Shown one piece after another: positions 42,555-48,906 of a DNA stretch of 48,906 nt. Source of the stretch: Acidimicrobiales bacterium (GTDB taxonomy: Bacteria; Actinomycetota; Acidimicrobiia; Acidimicrobiales; Ilumatobacteraceae); the NCBI GenBank assembly GCA_025463415.1, contig JAOBWO010000466.1:1-48906 (forward strand). Direction: 5' to 3'. Made by a program: the position numbers and the translations under genes. The notes below the pieces were generated by a model, which worked only from the letters and a program-made list of their open reading frames with translations, did no database searches and was not told the DNA's origin. The first letter of the stretch is position 1, and every line of letters begins with the position of its first letter.

Positions 42555-43727
42555 ATGTCAAGCATCAGCATCCCAGTCATCGACGCTGACTCGCATCTCA
42601 CAGAGACTCCCGACCTCTTCACCTCACGGCTGCCGCAGAAGTGGCAAGCGGAAGCGCCGAAGGTCGTCCTGGACGATCAAGGGATCGAACGGTGGCGGAT
42701 CGCCGGCCGCTGGCTGAGCCCGGTCGGTGCAGCGTCACCAGCTGGTGAGGTGTTCGGGCCGAGCCATTGGGACGAGGTGGATCCAGCGACGTACGACCCG
42801 TCGTCGCGCGCCACCTGGATGGATGAGCACGGCATCCAGATGCAGGTTCTGTACCCGAACATCGTGGCGCTCGAGGGTCATGCGATCATGTCGCTGTCGG
42901 ATCCGGAGTTGAAGCTTGCGTGCGTCCGTGCCAGCAACGATCACATGACTGATTTCTGCAATGCCGTACCGAATCGGTTCGTGCCTCTCGCGTGCGTGCC
43001 CTTCTGGGACATCGAGGAATCGATCAAGGAGATGGAGCGTTGTGCGGGCCTCGGGCACAAGGGCGTCGTCTGGGCAGCGACCCTGACGAAGCACGGCCTG
43101 CCCGGAACAACGAGCAAGTACTGGGATCGCTTCTACGGTGCAGCGCAGGATCTCGGCATGTCGATCAACTTCCACGTTGGCGTCGGTTACACCGAAGAAG
43201 AGATCGGCATCGCGTCGCAGCGGATCGCCAAGGTCGATCCGCTCGATCAGGCCACCGATCAGGTTCGTCGTACCGCGATGAGCTTCATGGCGAATGGTCG
43301 CACGGTTGCAGGAATCATCATGAGCGGGCTCTGCGATCGGTTTCCCGATCTCGACTTCGTGTCGGTCGAGAGTGGCTTTGGATACTTCCCATACCTCATC
43401 GAAGCGCTCGATTGGCAGTGGAGGAACACCGGCGACTACCACAACATCTTCAAGGAGCGACTCCTGCCGAGCGAGTACTTCCGGCGGCAGGTCTACACGA
43501 TGTTCTGGTTCGAGGAGACCACGCTTCCCCTCCTCCAGGTGTTCCCGGACAACGTGATGTTCGAGACGGACTTCCCGCATCCGACGAGTCTGACGCCAGG
43601 CCCGGGCACCGTGTCACCGAATCCGGCGGACCTGGTGCAGCGTCACATCGGCACATATGGCGCAGAGCTGATGAAGAAGGTGCTCTGGGACAACGCCGCT
43701 CGTGTCTACCATGTCGATGCCGTCTGA
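42555..43727 (+). CDS. ACMSD-like amidohydrolase (amidohydrolase_2 family)
   Basis: 390 residues, a paralogue of the 9238 protein. The metal motif D-x-D-x-H is in VIDADSHLTE (residues 8-17). Shared segments are HWDEVDPATYDP, QVLYPNIVALEG, CVPFWDIEESIKEMERC, INFHVGVGY, VSVESGFGYFPYLIEALDW and FETDFPHP in the same order. ATG 42555 has AGAAGGAA upstream. It sits between the thiolase-like gene and the DUF2889 pair, and its end overlaps the first DUF2889 gene. The repeated association of this subfamily with DUF35/thiolase pairs suggests it acts on their product or substrate (inference). Confidence 0.92.
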   Translation: MSSISIPVIDADSHLTETPDLFTSRLPQKWQAEAPKVVLDDQGIERWRIAGRWLSPVGAASPAGEVFGPSHWDEVDPATYDPSSRATWMDEHGIQMQVLYPNIVALEGHAIMSLSDPELKLACVRASNDHMTDFCNAVPNRFVPLACVPFWDIEESIKEMERCAGLGHKGVVWAATLTKHGLPGTTSKYWDRFYGAAQDLGMSINFHVGVGYTEEEIGIASQRIAKVDPLDQATDQVRRTAMSFMANGRTVAGIIMSGLCDRFPDLDFVSVESGFGYFPYLIEALDWQWRNTGDYHNIFKERLLPSEYFRRQVYTMFWFEETTLPLLQVFPDNVMFETDFPHPTSLTPGPGTVSPNPADLVQRHIGTYGAELMKKVLWDNAARVYHVDAV

Positions 43728-44748
43728 CGATCCCCGTACAGACAGCGCCTCGGACATGTGCGACATCCGCGACCGTCGGCCCCCGAGCAATCCGACATCA
43801 GGTACACCGCCTCGCCGCCCGAATTCGGTCAGACGTACCAGCAATCTCGATGTGACGTGGCCAGACGGCCCGGAGGGGCAGTTGCGGATCGCCGGTCTGG
43901 CACGTGACCTGCACAGTACGAGTACCGGGCGAGCAGAGGTCCTGGACAGTGCGATGTTGAACGTCACGATGGCCGCCGACCGCACCGTGGTCAGCGTCGA
44001 TGCACAGCCGGGCGACCCGAACCTCGCTCGGTTGATCGGCGCGCGCGCCGGCAGCGGGTTTCGGCGGGCGGTCATCGCCGCGGCGCCGGCCGCTTCCAGC
44101 CGCTGGTCAGCGGGATACCTGCTTCTGGATGATCTCGCCGGCGTCAGCCTCATCGGCAGCTTCGCGTGGACCCGGCAGCCCGGCTTCGTCGACTCACCGA
44201 GGCGGTCGATCGACCCCGAGGGGATCTGTTCGGCGTACCGCGACGGTGGGCAGGCGCTCATCCGCCATCGCAACAACCTTCCGAGGGCTCAGAACGCCGC
44301 TCTCGCACCCTCGCTGCTCGACCCGACCGACATCGTTGCGTGGCACCACATCGACACGCCGAAGTCGGTGTGCATGCGTCGACGTCGCCGCATCGACGTG
44401 TGGTTCGACTCGATGATCCACATGGATGCAATTTTTCGGGACAACACCTGGGACGAAGATGGCAGAGAGATCGTGGTCCACGAATACGAGCTGACCGCAA
44501 CGGCGGACCTCGACGCGGCTCGTGTCACCGCAGTTCGAGCAACAGCACGCGTGCTGCCGTATCGGGAGTGCCCTTTGGCGGCCGGCGAGTTGCATCGACT
44601 GCTGGGGTCCTCGTTGAAGGGACTCCGCACCCATGTGATCGAGACACTTCGAGGCATCGAGAGCTGTACCCACCTGAACGACATGCTCCGGGCGATGGCC
44701 GACGTGCCGATGCTCATCGAGGGACTCGCTCGTTCCGGGGACATCTGA
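43702..44748 (+). CDS. DUF2889 protein (first of tandem pair)
   Basis: 348 residues (GTG 43702; ATG 43711 or 43717 are alternatives, all overlapping the amidohydrolase end). The DUF2889 pattern is clear: VRRTSNLDVTW, LRIAGLARDLH, GSGFRRAVI, YLLLDDLAG near 135, then HMDAIFRDNTWDEDGREIVVHEYELTA and VLPYRECPLAAGELHRLLG and the ending GIESCTHLNDMLRAMADVPML. The invariant-looking HEY, REC and CTHLND residues hint at a catalytic or metal site, but no function is known to me. It is in one operon with DUF35, thiolase-like and amidohydrolase genes. Confidence 0.85.
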   Translation: MSTMSMPSDDPRTDSASDMCDIRDRRPPSNPTSGTPPRRPNSVRRTSNLDVTWPDGPEGQLRIAGLARDLHSTSTGRAEVLDSAMLNVTMAADRTVVSVDAQPGDPNLARLIGARAGSGFRRAVIAAAPAASSRWSAGYLLLDDLAGVSLIGSFAWTRQPGFVDSPRRSIDPEGICSAYRDGGQALIRHRNNLPRAQNAALAPSLLDPTDIVAWHHIDTPKSVCMRRRRRIDVWFDSMIHMDAIFRDNTWDEDGREIVVHEYELTATADLDAARVTAVRATARVLPYRECPLAAGELHRLLGSSLKGLRTHVIETLRGIESCTHLNDMLRAMADVPMLIEGLARSGDI

Positions 44749-44749
44749 C

Positions 44750-45862
44750 GTGCGCGAGGAACCATGGCTGCTGCCATCGCCGGAGAGCAACGCGCCTGGG
44801 GTGACGGAGTCACCTCAGGCGTCGGAAGGCGCCGCAGGAATGTCTCGCCACCTCGATCCCCGCCACGGCCCTCACGAGCCGACGACGGGTAGTCCGACTC
44901 GGCGTCCGGGATCGGTCCGTCGCACGTCCACCGTTGACGGCCTACGCCCGAACGGCTTGGTGGCTGGTCTGACGCTCGTGGGCCTTGCTCGTGATGTCGT
45001 GACGGAGCTCGATGGCACGACTCGCATCGTTGACGAGGCGTCGATGCATGTGGTGCTCGTGTTCGACGGTGGCGCAGTGGTCACCGAGATCTCGACCACA
45101 CCGCCACTGCACGGCGTCGAGCAGCTCATCGGCAAGCGTGCGACCACCGGCTTCCGAGCCGAGATCGACAGCTCGACTGATGCCCGTCCGGGCGAGCTGC
45201 GGTACCTGTTGCTCGACGAGATCCCGGTCGCGACTTTGGTCGCAGGATATTCGGTCCTGCACGCAACGTCCCGGGGAGACGTCGATCTGGACGCCCTCGC
45301 GAACCTGAGGCCGGCCGGCCCCTTGCTGCACGGGCCCGGCATGTGCGCTGGGTATCGGGTCGGCGGAACCGTGATGACGAGGTTGGCGATCGGCAAGCGC
45401 GCGGTTGTGACGGGTCCGGATGCGACTTCGATCATTGATCCGGCAGATGTTCTCGGGTGGCACGACATGCCGCCTGATCTGCCGAGTGACTGCACCCGAC
45501 GCTGGCGTCGCCACGATCTTTGGCGAGATGAGTCGGGTGTGCTGCGCATAGATGCCTTCTTCCGTGACAGTCACATGGCGCCAGATGGCACCGAAACCAT
45601 CGTCCACGAGTACACCGTCGACGCGGCCATCGATCCAGCCACGATGACAGTCGTCGCCTGCACCGCCACACCGCGAGTTCTGCCCTTCGTCGAATGCCCG
45701 GAGGCTGCGGCGAGCGCTCGACGGATCGTCGGCAGAACCGTCATCGGCTTGCGCCCGAGTGTTCGAGCGGATCTCACGGGCGCGAGCACGTGCACCCATT
45801 TGAACGACATGCTGCGTGAGCTCGAAGACGCCGTGACGCTCGCTGCGCTTCTGCCGCTCTGA
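44750..45862 (+). CDS. DUF2889 protein (second of tandem pair)
   Basis: 370 residues, starting at GTG 44750, one base after the stop of the first DUF2889 gene. It shares the same blocks: VRRTSTVDGLRPNG, LVGLARDVV, TTGFRAEID, YLLLDEIP, RIDAFFRDSHMAPDGTETIVHEYTVDA, VLPFVECPEAAASARRIVG and GASTCTHLNDMLRELEDAV. The first 60 residues are a low-complexity, probably disordered extension. The two proteins are clearly paralogous but well diverged, which suits a heteromer or two separate steps. It is the last gene of the operon from 38281. Confidence 0.85.
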   Translation: MREEPWLLPSPESNAPGVTESPQASEGAAGMSRHLDPRHGPHEPTTGSPTRRPGSVRRTSTVDGLRPNGLVAGLTLVGLARDVVTELDGTTRIVDEASMHVVLVFDGGAVVTEISTTPPLHGVEQLIGKRATTGFRAEIDSSTDARPGELRYLLLDEIPVATLVAGYSVLHATSRGDVDLDALANLRPAGPLLHGPGMCAGYRVGGTVMTRLAIGKRAVVTGPDATSIIDPADVLGWHDMPPDLPSDCTRRWRRHDLWRDESGVLRIDAFFRDSHMAPDGTETIVHEYTVDAAIDPATMTVVACTATPRVLPFVECPEAAASARRIVGRTVIGLRPSVRADLTGASTCTHLNDMLRELEDAVTLAALLPL

Positions 45863-45871
45863 GCCGGCCCC

Positions 45872-45888
45872 AGCGGAGACCTTCCGCT
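45872..45888. terminator. Short hairpin between convergent DUF2889 and gntR genes
   Basis: A 6-bp stem AGCGGA/TCCGCT with a 5-nt loop fills most of the 29-bp gap between the operon end (45862) and the convergent regulator end (45892). A bidirectional terminator is plausible; no T-run is present. Confidence 0.4.
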
Positions 45889-45891
45889 CGA

Positions 45892-46656
45892 TCAGATCGC
45901 GAGCCATTCCGGCTCGTGCTTGTTCGCCTCCGACATGATCCACGTCTGTTGCTCGGCGAAGAAGATCGTCGTCAGCCGGCGCGCCTCCTCGGGATTGCCG
46001 GCGGCGACCGACTCTGCCGCTTCTCTGTAGAAGCGGATGCTGCGCCGTCGTCTCGCGGAGGACAGCTGCAGCGGTTGCCGAACAGACGCGGTCAACGCGT
46101 TCACGATGCCGAAGTAGAGGCTCAGCACCGGGTTCGGCGTCAGCGCAGCGACGTGACCGAAGTACTGGTTCCGTAGGCGTGCCAGCTGGCGACCGCCGGC
46201 GGGGTCTTTGACTCGCTGCATCTCGTGAACGATCGACAGCAACTCGCACCGCAGGGCGACATCTTCGTGCTGTGCGGCCCCGGCCATGCAACTGGGCGCG
46301 ATCGACACAGCCACTTCGGACAGGTCGATGAGCCGGGTCTTCTTGATCCGGAGGTACACGGCCGCGGAATGCAGGACACCGTCGGGAGAAGGAACGCGAG
46401 ACCAGACGCCTCCGCGCTGGCCTCGACGTACTTCGATGAGGTCCTCGGCTTCCAGCAGTCGGATCGCCTGCAACGCCGTTGGTCGGCTCACTCCCAACCA
46501 GGAGAGCACCTCCTGCTCCGAGCCGAGCAGCTCACCGGAACTCTCGGAGTGGAGAAGGCGCTCCAGAACTTCCTCGCGCAATGAATGTGCAGCTGCTTGG
46601 ACAGCCGACACGGTGCCGGGGCGACGAACGGCCGCTGAATCGCTGAGAGAGCTCAT
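45892..46656 (-). CDS. GntR-family (FadR/FCD subfamily) transcriptional regulator
   Basis: 254 residues. The winged HTH is at about 40-95 (LLGSEQEVLSWLGVSRPTALQAIRLLEAEDLIEVRRGQRGG), followed by a helical FCD-like effector domain. The second half lacks an obvious run of metal-binding His residues. ATG 46656 follows GAAGGCGAC, and a TACCAT -10 candidate lies at 46694-46689. It is the second regulator of this subfamily in the window and lies beside the large DUF2889 operon and downstream of the MFS gene. Either regulator could recognise the shared element; the sequence alone does not say. Confidence 0.9.
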   Translation of the reverse strand: MSSLSDSAAVRRPGTVSAVQAAAHSLREEVLERLLHSESSGELLGSEQEVLSWLGVSRPTALQAIRLLEAEDLIEVRRGQRGGVWSRVPSPDGVLHSAAVYLRIKKTRLIDLSEVAVSIAPSCMAGAAQHEDVALRCELLSIVHEMQRVKDPAGGRQLARLRNQYFGHVAALTPNPVLSLYFGIVNALTASVRQPLQLSSARRRRSIRFYREAAESVAAGNPEEARRLTTIFFAEQQTWIMSEANKHEPEWLAI

Positions 46657-46756
46657 GTGTCGCCTTCGCAGGTGTCAATCATTGCGGCATGGTAGTGGCA
46701 GGACTTCGGGCTGGTTCCGACGGCGGCGCGAGCGCAACACGGATTCGGAGGTCGCA

Positions 46757-48454
46757 TCATGCGAGGTGGTCCGCCCGCAACTGTGCACTGCGGCGGCGAC
46801 GCGAGCGATCGGGAGTCGGCCGCACAGTGGGCAGACGTGCGCTGATCAGCAGACCGATGATCAGGACCGCGCCACCGAAGAGCAAGGCCGCTCGCGATCC
46901 GGAGACCAACGCATCGACGTACAGCCGCCCCAATCGGGTTGCCTCCCTCGACGTCACGTCCGGTGGCACGCCGGAAGCAACCCCAACCGTTCGAACCGCT
47001 TGCAGCGCCTCGGATTGCGCTTGGACGCTGAGACCGTCATCGGCGTGGATCGCTGAGGTCGCTGCTGCCGCGAATCGCGATGTCAGCAGTGCACTGATGA
47101 GAGCGATGCCAATTGCCTGGCCGATTTGCTTCGACGTGTTGCTGATGCCGCTCGCTGCTCCTGACTTCTCTCGATCCACCTCTGCAAGGATCACGTTCGT
47201 CAGCTGTGTGAGGCAACAGGCCAAACCCAGGCCGCACAGGATCAGTCCGGGCAACAGTTGCAGGAAGGAGAGCTCGTCGTTCAGCACCCATGCGATGTAC
47301 ACGAATCCGATCGATCCTCCCGCCAGACCCAGTCGCACGACGGCCACCGGGCCGAGTCGGATCGCCAGCCGGCTGCCCAGCTGCGAACCGATGATCACGG
47401 AGACGCCACTCGGTAGCTGCCAGAGTCCGTTGATCTGAGGCGACAGATGGCGGCCGTCCTGGAGCAGGATCGGCAGGATGAATGACACCGCGAGCTGGCC
47501 GATGGAGATGGCCAACATCATTCCCAGACCGACTCGAAACGCCGGTCGCATGAACTGGCTGAACTCGACCAGAGGACCGGCGGCTCGGTTCTCCATCGAC
47601 ATCTCGTGGACGACGAAGCAGGCAAGGGTGCCGACGGAGATGGCGGCCGCCGCGGCAGCGACCGACAACGGCATGGACGTCGGCCAGAGCAAGACGTGGC
47701 CGATGCTGAGGTTCCGAACCGGAACCAACCACCCATACGTGGCGCCCTCGCTGAGTGCGAACACGAGCAGGAACATCCCTGTACCGATCATCGCTGCACC
47801 GCGCAGGTCGAGAGGGTGACGGGTCTTCGCGGAGACCATCGATGGGCTGCTGCCGGAGAAGGAACGTCCCCCGGCCGCAGCCCGAGGCACCGGTGGTTCC
47901 ATGAACCTCATCGCCCCGACGATGGCGAATGGCACGACGATGACGTTCAGCCCGAACGACCACCGCCAGGACGCATTCGAGGTCAGCAACCCACCAACGA
48001 CTGGCCCCAGCGCTGCGCTGGCTCCGCTCACTGCACCCCAGAGACCGAACGCCTTGACGCGATCGTCTCCTTCGAACGTTGTGGTGATGGTCGCGAGCGT
48101 GCACGGCAACATGAGCGATGCACCGATCCCCTCGATGACCGCCTCCCCAAGAACCAGTTGCGCCACGTTCTGGGACAGACCTGCAATGAGCGAGCCGAGA
48201 CCGAACAAGGATGCACCCACGATGAAGATCCGTCGCAGACCGAACATGTCTCCCAGACGTCCGCCGATGATCAGCAGCGCTGCAAACGTCAGCGAATAGC
48301 CGGTGATGACCCATTGAAGACTCGGCAAGCTGGTGTGAAAGTCCCGGATGATGGTCGGAATGGACACATTGAGGATCGTCGTATCGAGCGCAACGATGGC
48401 AACTCCGGCGCATGCCACCGCCAGCGCAAGCCATTGATCTCGGCGAGCGGTCAC
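46757..48454 (-). CDS. MFS transporter, DHA2 (14-TM, EmrB/QacA-like) family
   Basis: 565 residues with about 14 hydrophobic segments. The first helix carries the DHA2 signature VALDTTILNVSIPTI, followed by GYSLTFAALLIIGGRLGDMFGLRRIF (motif A between helices 2 and 3) and LWGAVSGASAALGPVVGGLL (motif C of antiporters). It is a proton-driven exporter, probably for toxic substrates or intermediates; import cannot be excluded. The start is GTG 48454. The C-terminal 30 residues are basic and cytoplasmic. It is encoded upstream of the GntR gene (100-bp gap) and divergent from an ACAD, with a shared element between them. Confidence 0.9.
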   Translation of the reverse strand: MTARRDQWLALAVACAGVAIVALDTTILNVSIPTIIRDFHTSLPSLQWVITGYSLTFAALLIIGGRLGDMFGLRRIFIVGASLFGLGSLIAGLSQNVAQLVLGEAVIEGIGASLMLPCTLATITTTFEGDDRVKAFGLWGAVSGASAALGPVVGGLLTSNASWRWSFGLNVIVVPFAIVGAMRFMEPPVPRAAAGGRSFSGSSPSMVSAKTRHPLDLRGAAMIGTGMFLLVFALSEGATYGWLVPVRNLSIGHVLLWPTSMPLSVAAAAAAISVGTLACFVVHEMSMENRAAGPLVEFSQFMRPAFRVGLGMMLAISIGQLAVSFILPILLQDGRHLSPQINGLWQLPSGVSVIIGSQLGSRLAIRLGPVAVVRLGLAGGSIGFVYIAWVLNDELSFLQLLPGLILCGLGLACCLTQLTNVILAEVDREKSGAASGISNTSKQIGQAIGIALISALLTSRFAAAATSAIHADDGLSVQAQSEALQAVRTVGVASGVPPDVTSREATRLGRLYVDALVSGSRAALLFGGAVLIIGLLISARLPTVRPTPDRSRRRRSAQLRADHLA

Positions 48455-48487
48455 AGAGCCGAACGTACTCCACTCAGCTAGCGCAAA

Positions 48488-48505
48488 ACAGTATCAATTA
48501 TTAAG
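48488..48505. promoter_or_regulatory. Extended -10 and shared element (site J) between MFS and ACAD genes
   Basis: On the minus strand CTTAATAATTGATACTG (48505-48489) contains TGA-TACTGT, the same extended -10 as the plus-strand promoter at 14944. Upstream it is a weak copy of the shared element (8 of 15). The predicted start lies about 27 bp before the MFS GTG. On the plus strand TATGGT (48554-48559) is a -10 candidate for the ACAD at 48612. Confidence 0.45.
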
Positions 48506-48611
48506 CACATCAAGTGATGTCGCGAGCGGCCCAATGCCAATTAGGACACTGAATATGGTTATCGTGTCGATCGTCGAGGCCCCGCAGCCATCTACCACGA
48601 GGACGTGTCAC

Positions 48612-48906
48612 ATGTCGATTGCCATTTCCGAAGATCACCGCTCCTTGGCGGAGACGGTGTCGAGCTTTGCCGTGAAGCGCGACGCGCGTGGTGCGGCGCG
48701 CGCATTGCTGCAATCACGCGACGAGCCCTTGCCCGATTTGTGGGCCGAGATCGTCGGCCTCGGGTGGCTCGGTCTGCACCTTCCGGAGGAGTTCGGTGGT
48801 TCGGGCTACACGCTCGAGGAGCTTGTCATCGTGGTCGAGGAGCTGGGCCGGGCGGTGACACCTGGACCGTTCGTGCCAACCGTCATCGCCAGTGCCGTGC
48901 TGGCTG
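48612..48906 (+). CDS. Acyl-CoA dehydrogenase, N-terminal part (cut by window end)
   Basis: 98 complete codons are visible from ATG 48612. The text MSIAISEDHRSLAETVSSF, the LWAEIVGLGWLGLHLPEEFGGSG stretch and TLEELVIVVEELGRAVTPGPFVPT is the helical N-terminal domain of ACADs. The closest resemblance in the window is to the second unit of the double ACAD at 29593 (VGLD..IGGSGGS...ILRMAGYAGAPVPIAET), which suggests a FadE-pair type enzyme. Whether it too is a double-domain protein cannot be seen. Confidence 0.9.
   Translation, partial: MSIAISEDHRSLAETVSSFAVKRDARGAARALLQSRDEPLPDLWAEIVGLGWLGLHLPEEFGGSGYTLEELVIVVEELGRAVTPGPFVPTVIASAVLA

Noticed and set aside
1-48906. CRISPR arrays, tRNA/rRNA genes, insertion sequences, phage or integrase genes
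   Set aside because: I looked for regular spaced repeats, tRNA-like cloverleafs ending in CCA, and transposase or integrase text, and saw none.

Overview
This window is high-GC, gene-dense DNA with short intergenic gaps (none over 300 bp). It reads as a chromosomal segment of an actinobacterium. Two F420-type luciferase-like oxidoreductases, CoxL-type molybdenum hydroxylases, Rv3520c-like and DUF2889 proteins, TANNNT -10 boxes and apparently leaderless genes point to Actinomycetota. Acidimicrobiia is my best guess, but that is inference. I see no rRNA, tRNA, CRISPR array, insertion sequence, integrase or phage gene.

Nearly every gene belongs to CoA-thioester or redox catabolism, so the window looks like one large catabolic island for a hydrophobic or cyclic substrate (steroid-, terpenoid- or alicyclic-like; the true substrate cannot be read from sequence). 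Layout: 1-6501 carries DUF35 protein, cysteine-less thiolase, molybdenum hydroxylase large subunit, 3Fe-4S ferredoxin, P450 and a 3-alpha-HSD-like SDR. 6531-11152 carries two CMD-family proteins, a type III CoA-transferase, an F420 oxidoreductase and an ACMSD-like amidohydrolase. 11159-18372 has an FAD/2Fe-2S/Mo operon divergent from another Mo large subunit plus SDR. 18427-27765 holds CoA-transferase, ACAD, two SDRs, Rv3520c-like oxidoreductase, acyl-CoA ligase, SDR and aldehyde dehydrogenase. 27777-31881 (minus) holds a GntR regulator, a TauD-type dioxygenase and a double-domain ACAD. 31908-36242 holds an unknown protein, ACAD10/LvaA-like kinase, DUF6285/LvaB-like protein, crotonase and amidohydrolase. 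36255-38072 is a wrecked fused 2Fe-2S/Mo hydroxylase gene. 38281-45862 is a six-gene operon: double CoA-transferase, DUF35, cysteine-less thiolase, amidohydrolase and two DUF2889 proteins. 45892-48906 has a second GntR regulator, a 14-TM MFS exporter and the start of another ACAD.

A plausible division of labour: CoA ligase and CoA-transferases activate the substrate; P450, Mo hydroxylases and dioxygenase hydroxylate it; SDRs, F420 enzymes and ALDH adjust oxidation state; ACADs and crotonase perform beta-oxidation steps; DUF35/thiolase pairs cleave C-C bonds by an aldolase-like route; amidohydrolases hydrolyse or decarboxylate ring products; and the kinase/DUF6285 pair may remove a 4-hydroxyl group. 

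The most striking non-coding signal is a recurrent AT-rich element (best form AACTATCTAGATGAT) in about eleven promoter regions scattered over the window. It suggests that these separate operons form one regulon. Other points of note are the kinase operon with an unknown third partner, the tandem DUF2889 pair, CoA-transferase domains that lost the usual catalytic aspartate, and a double ACAD without the usual catalytic glutamate.
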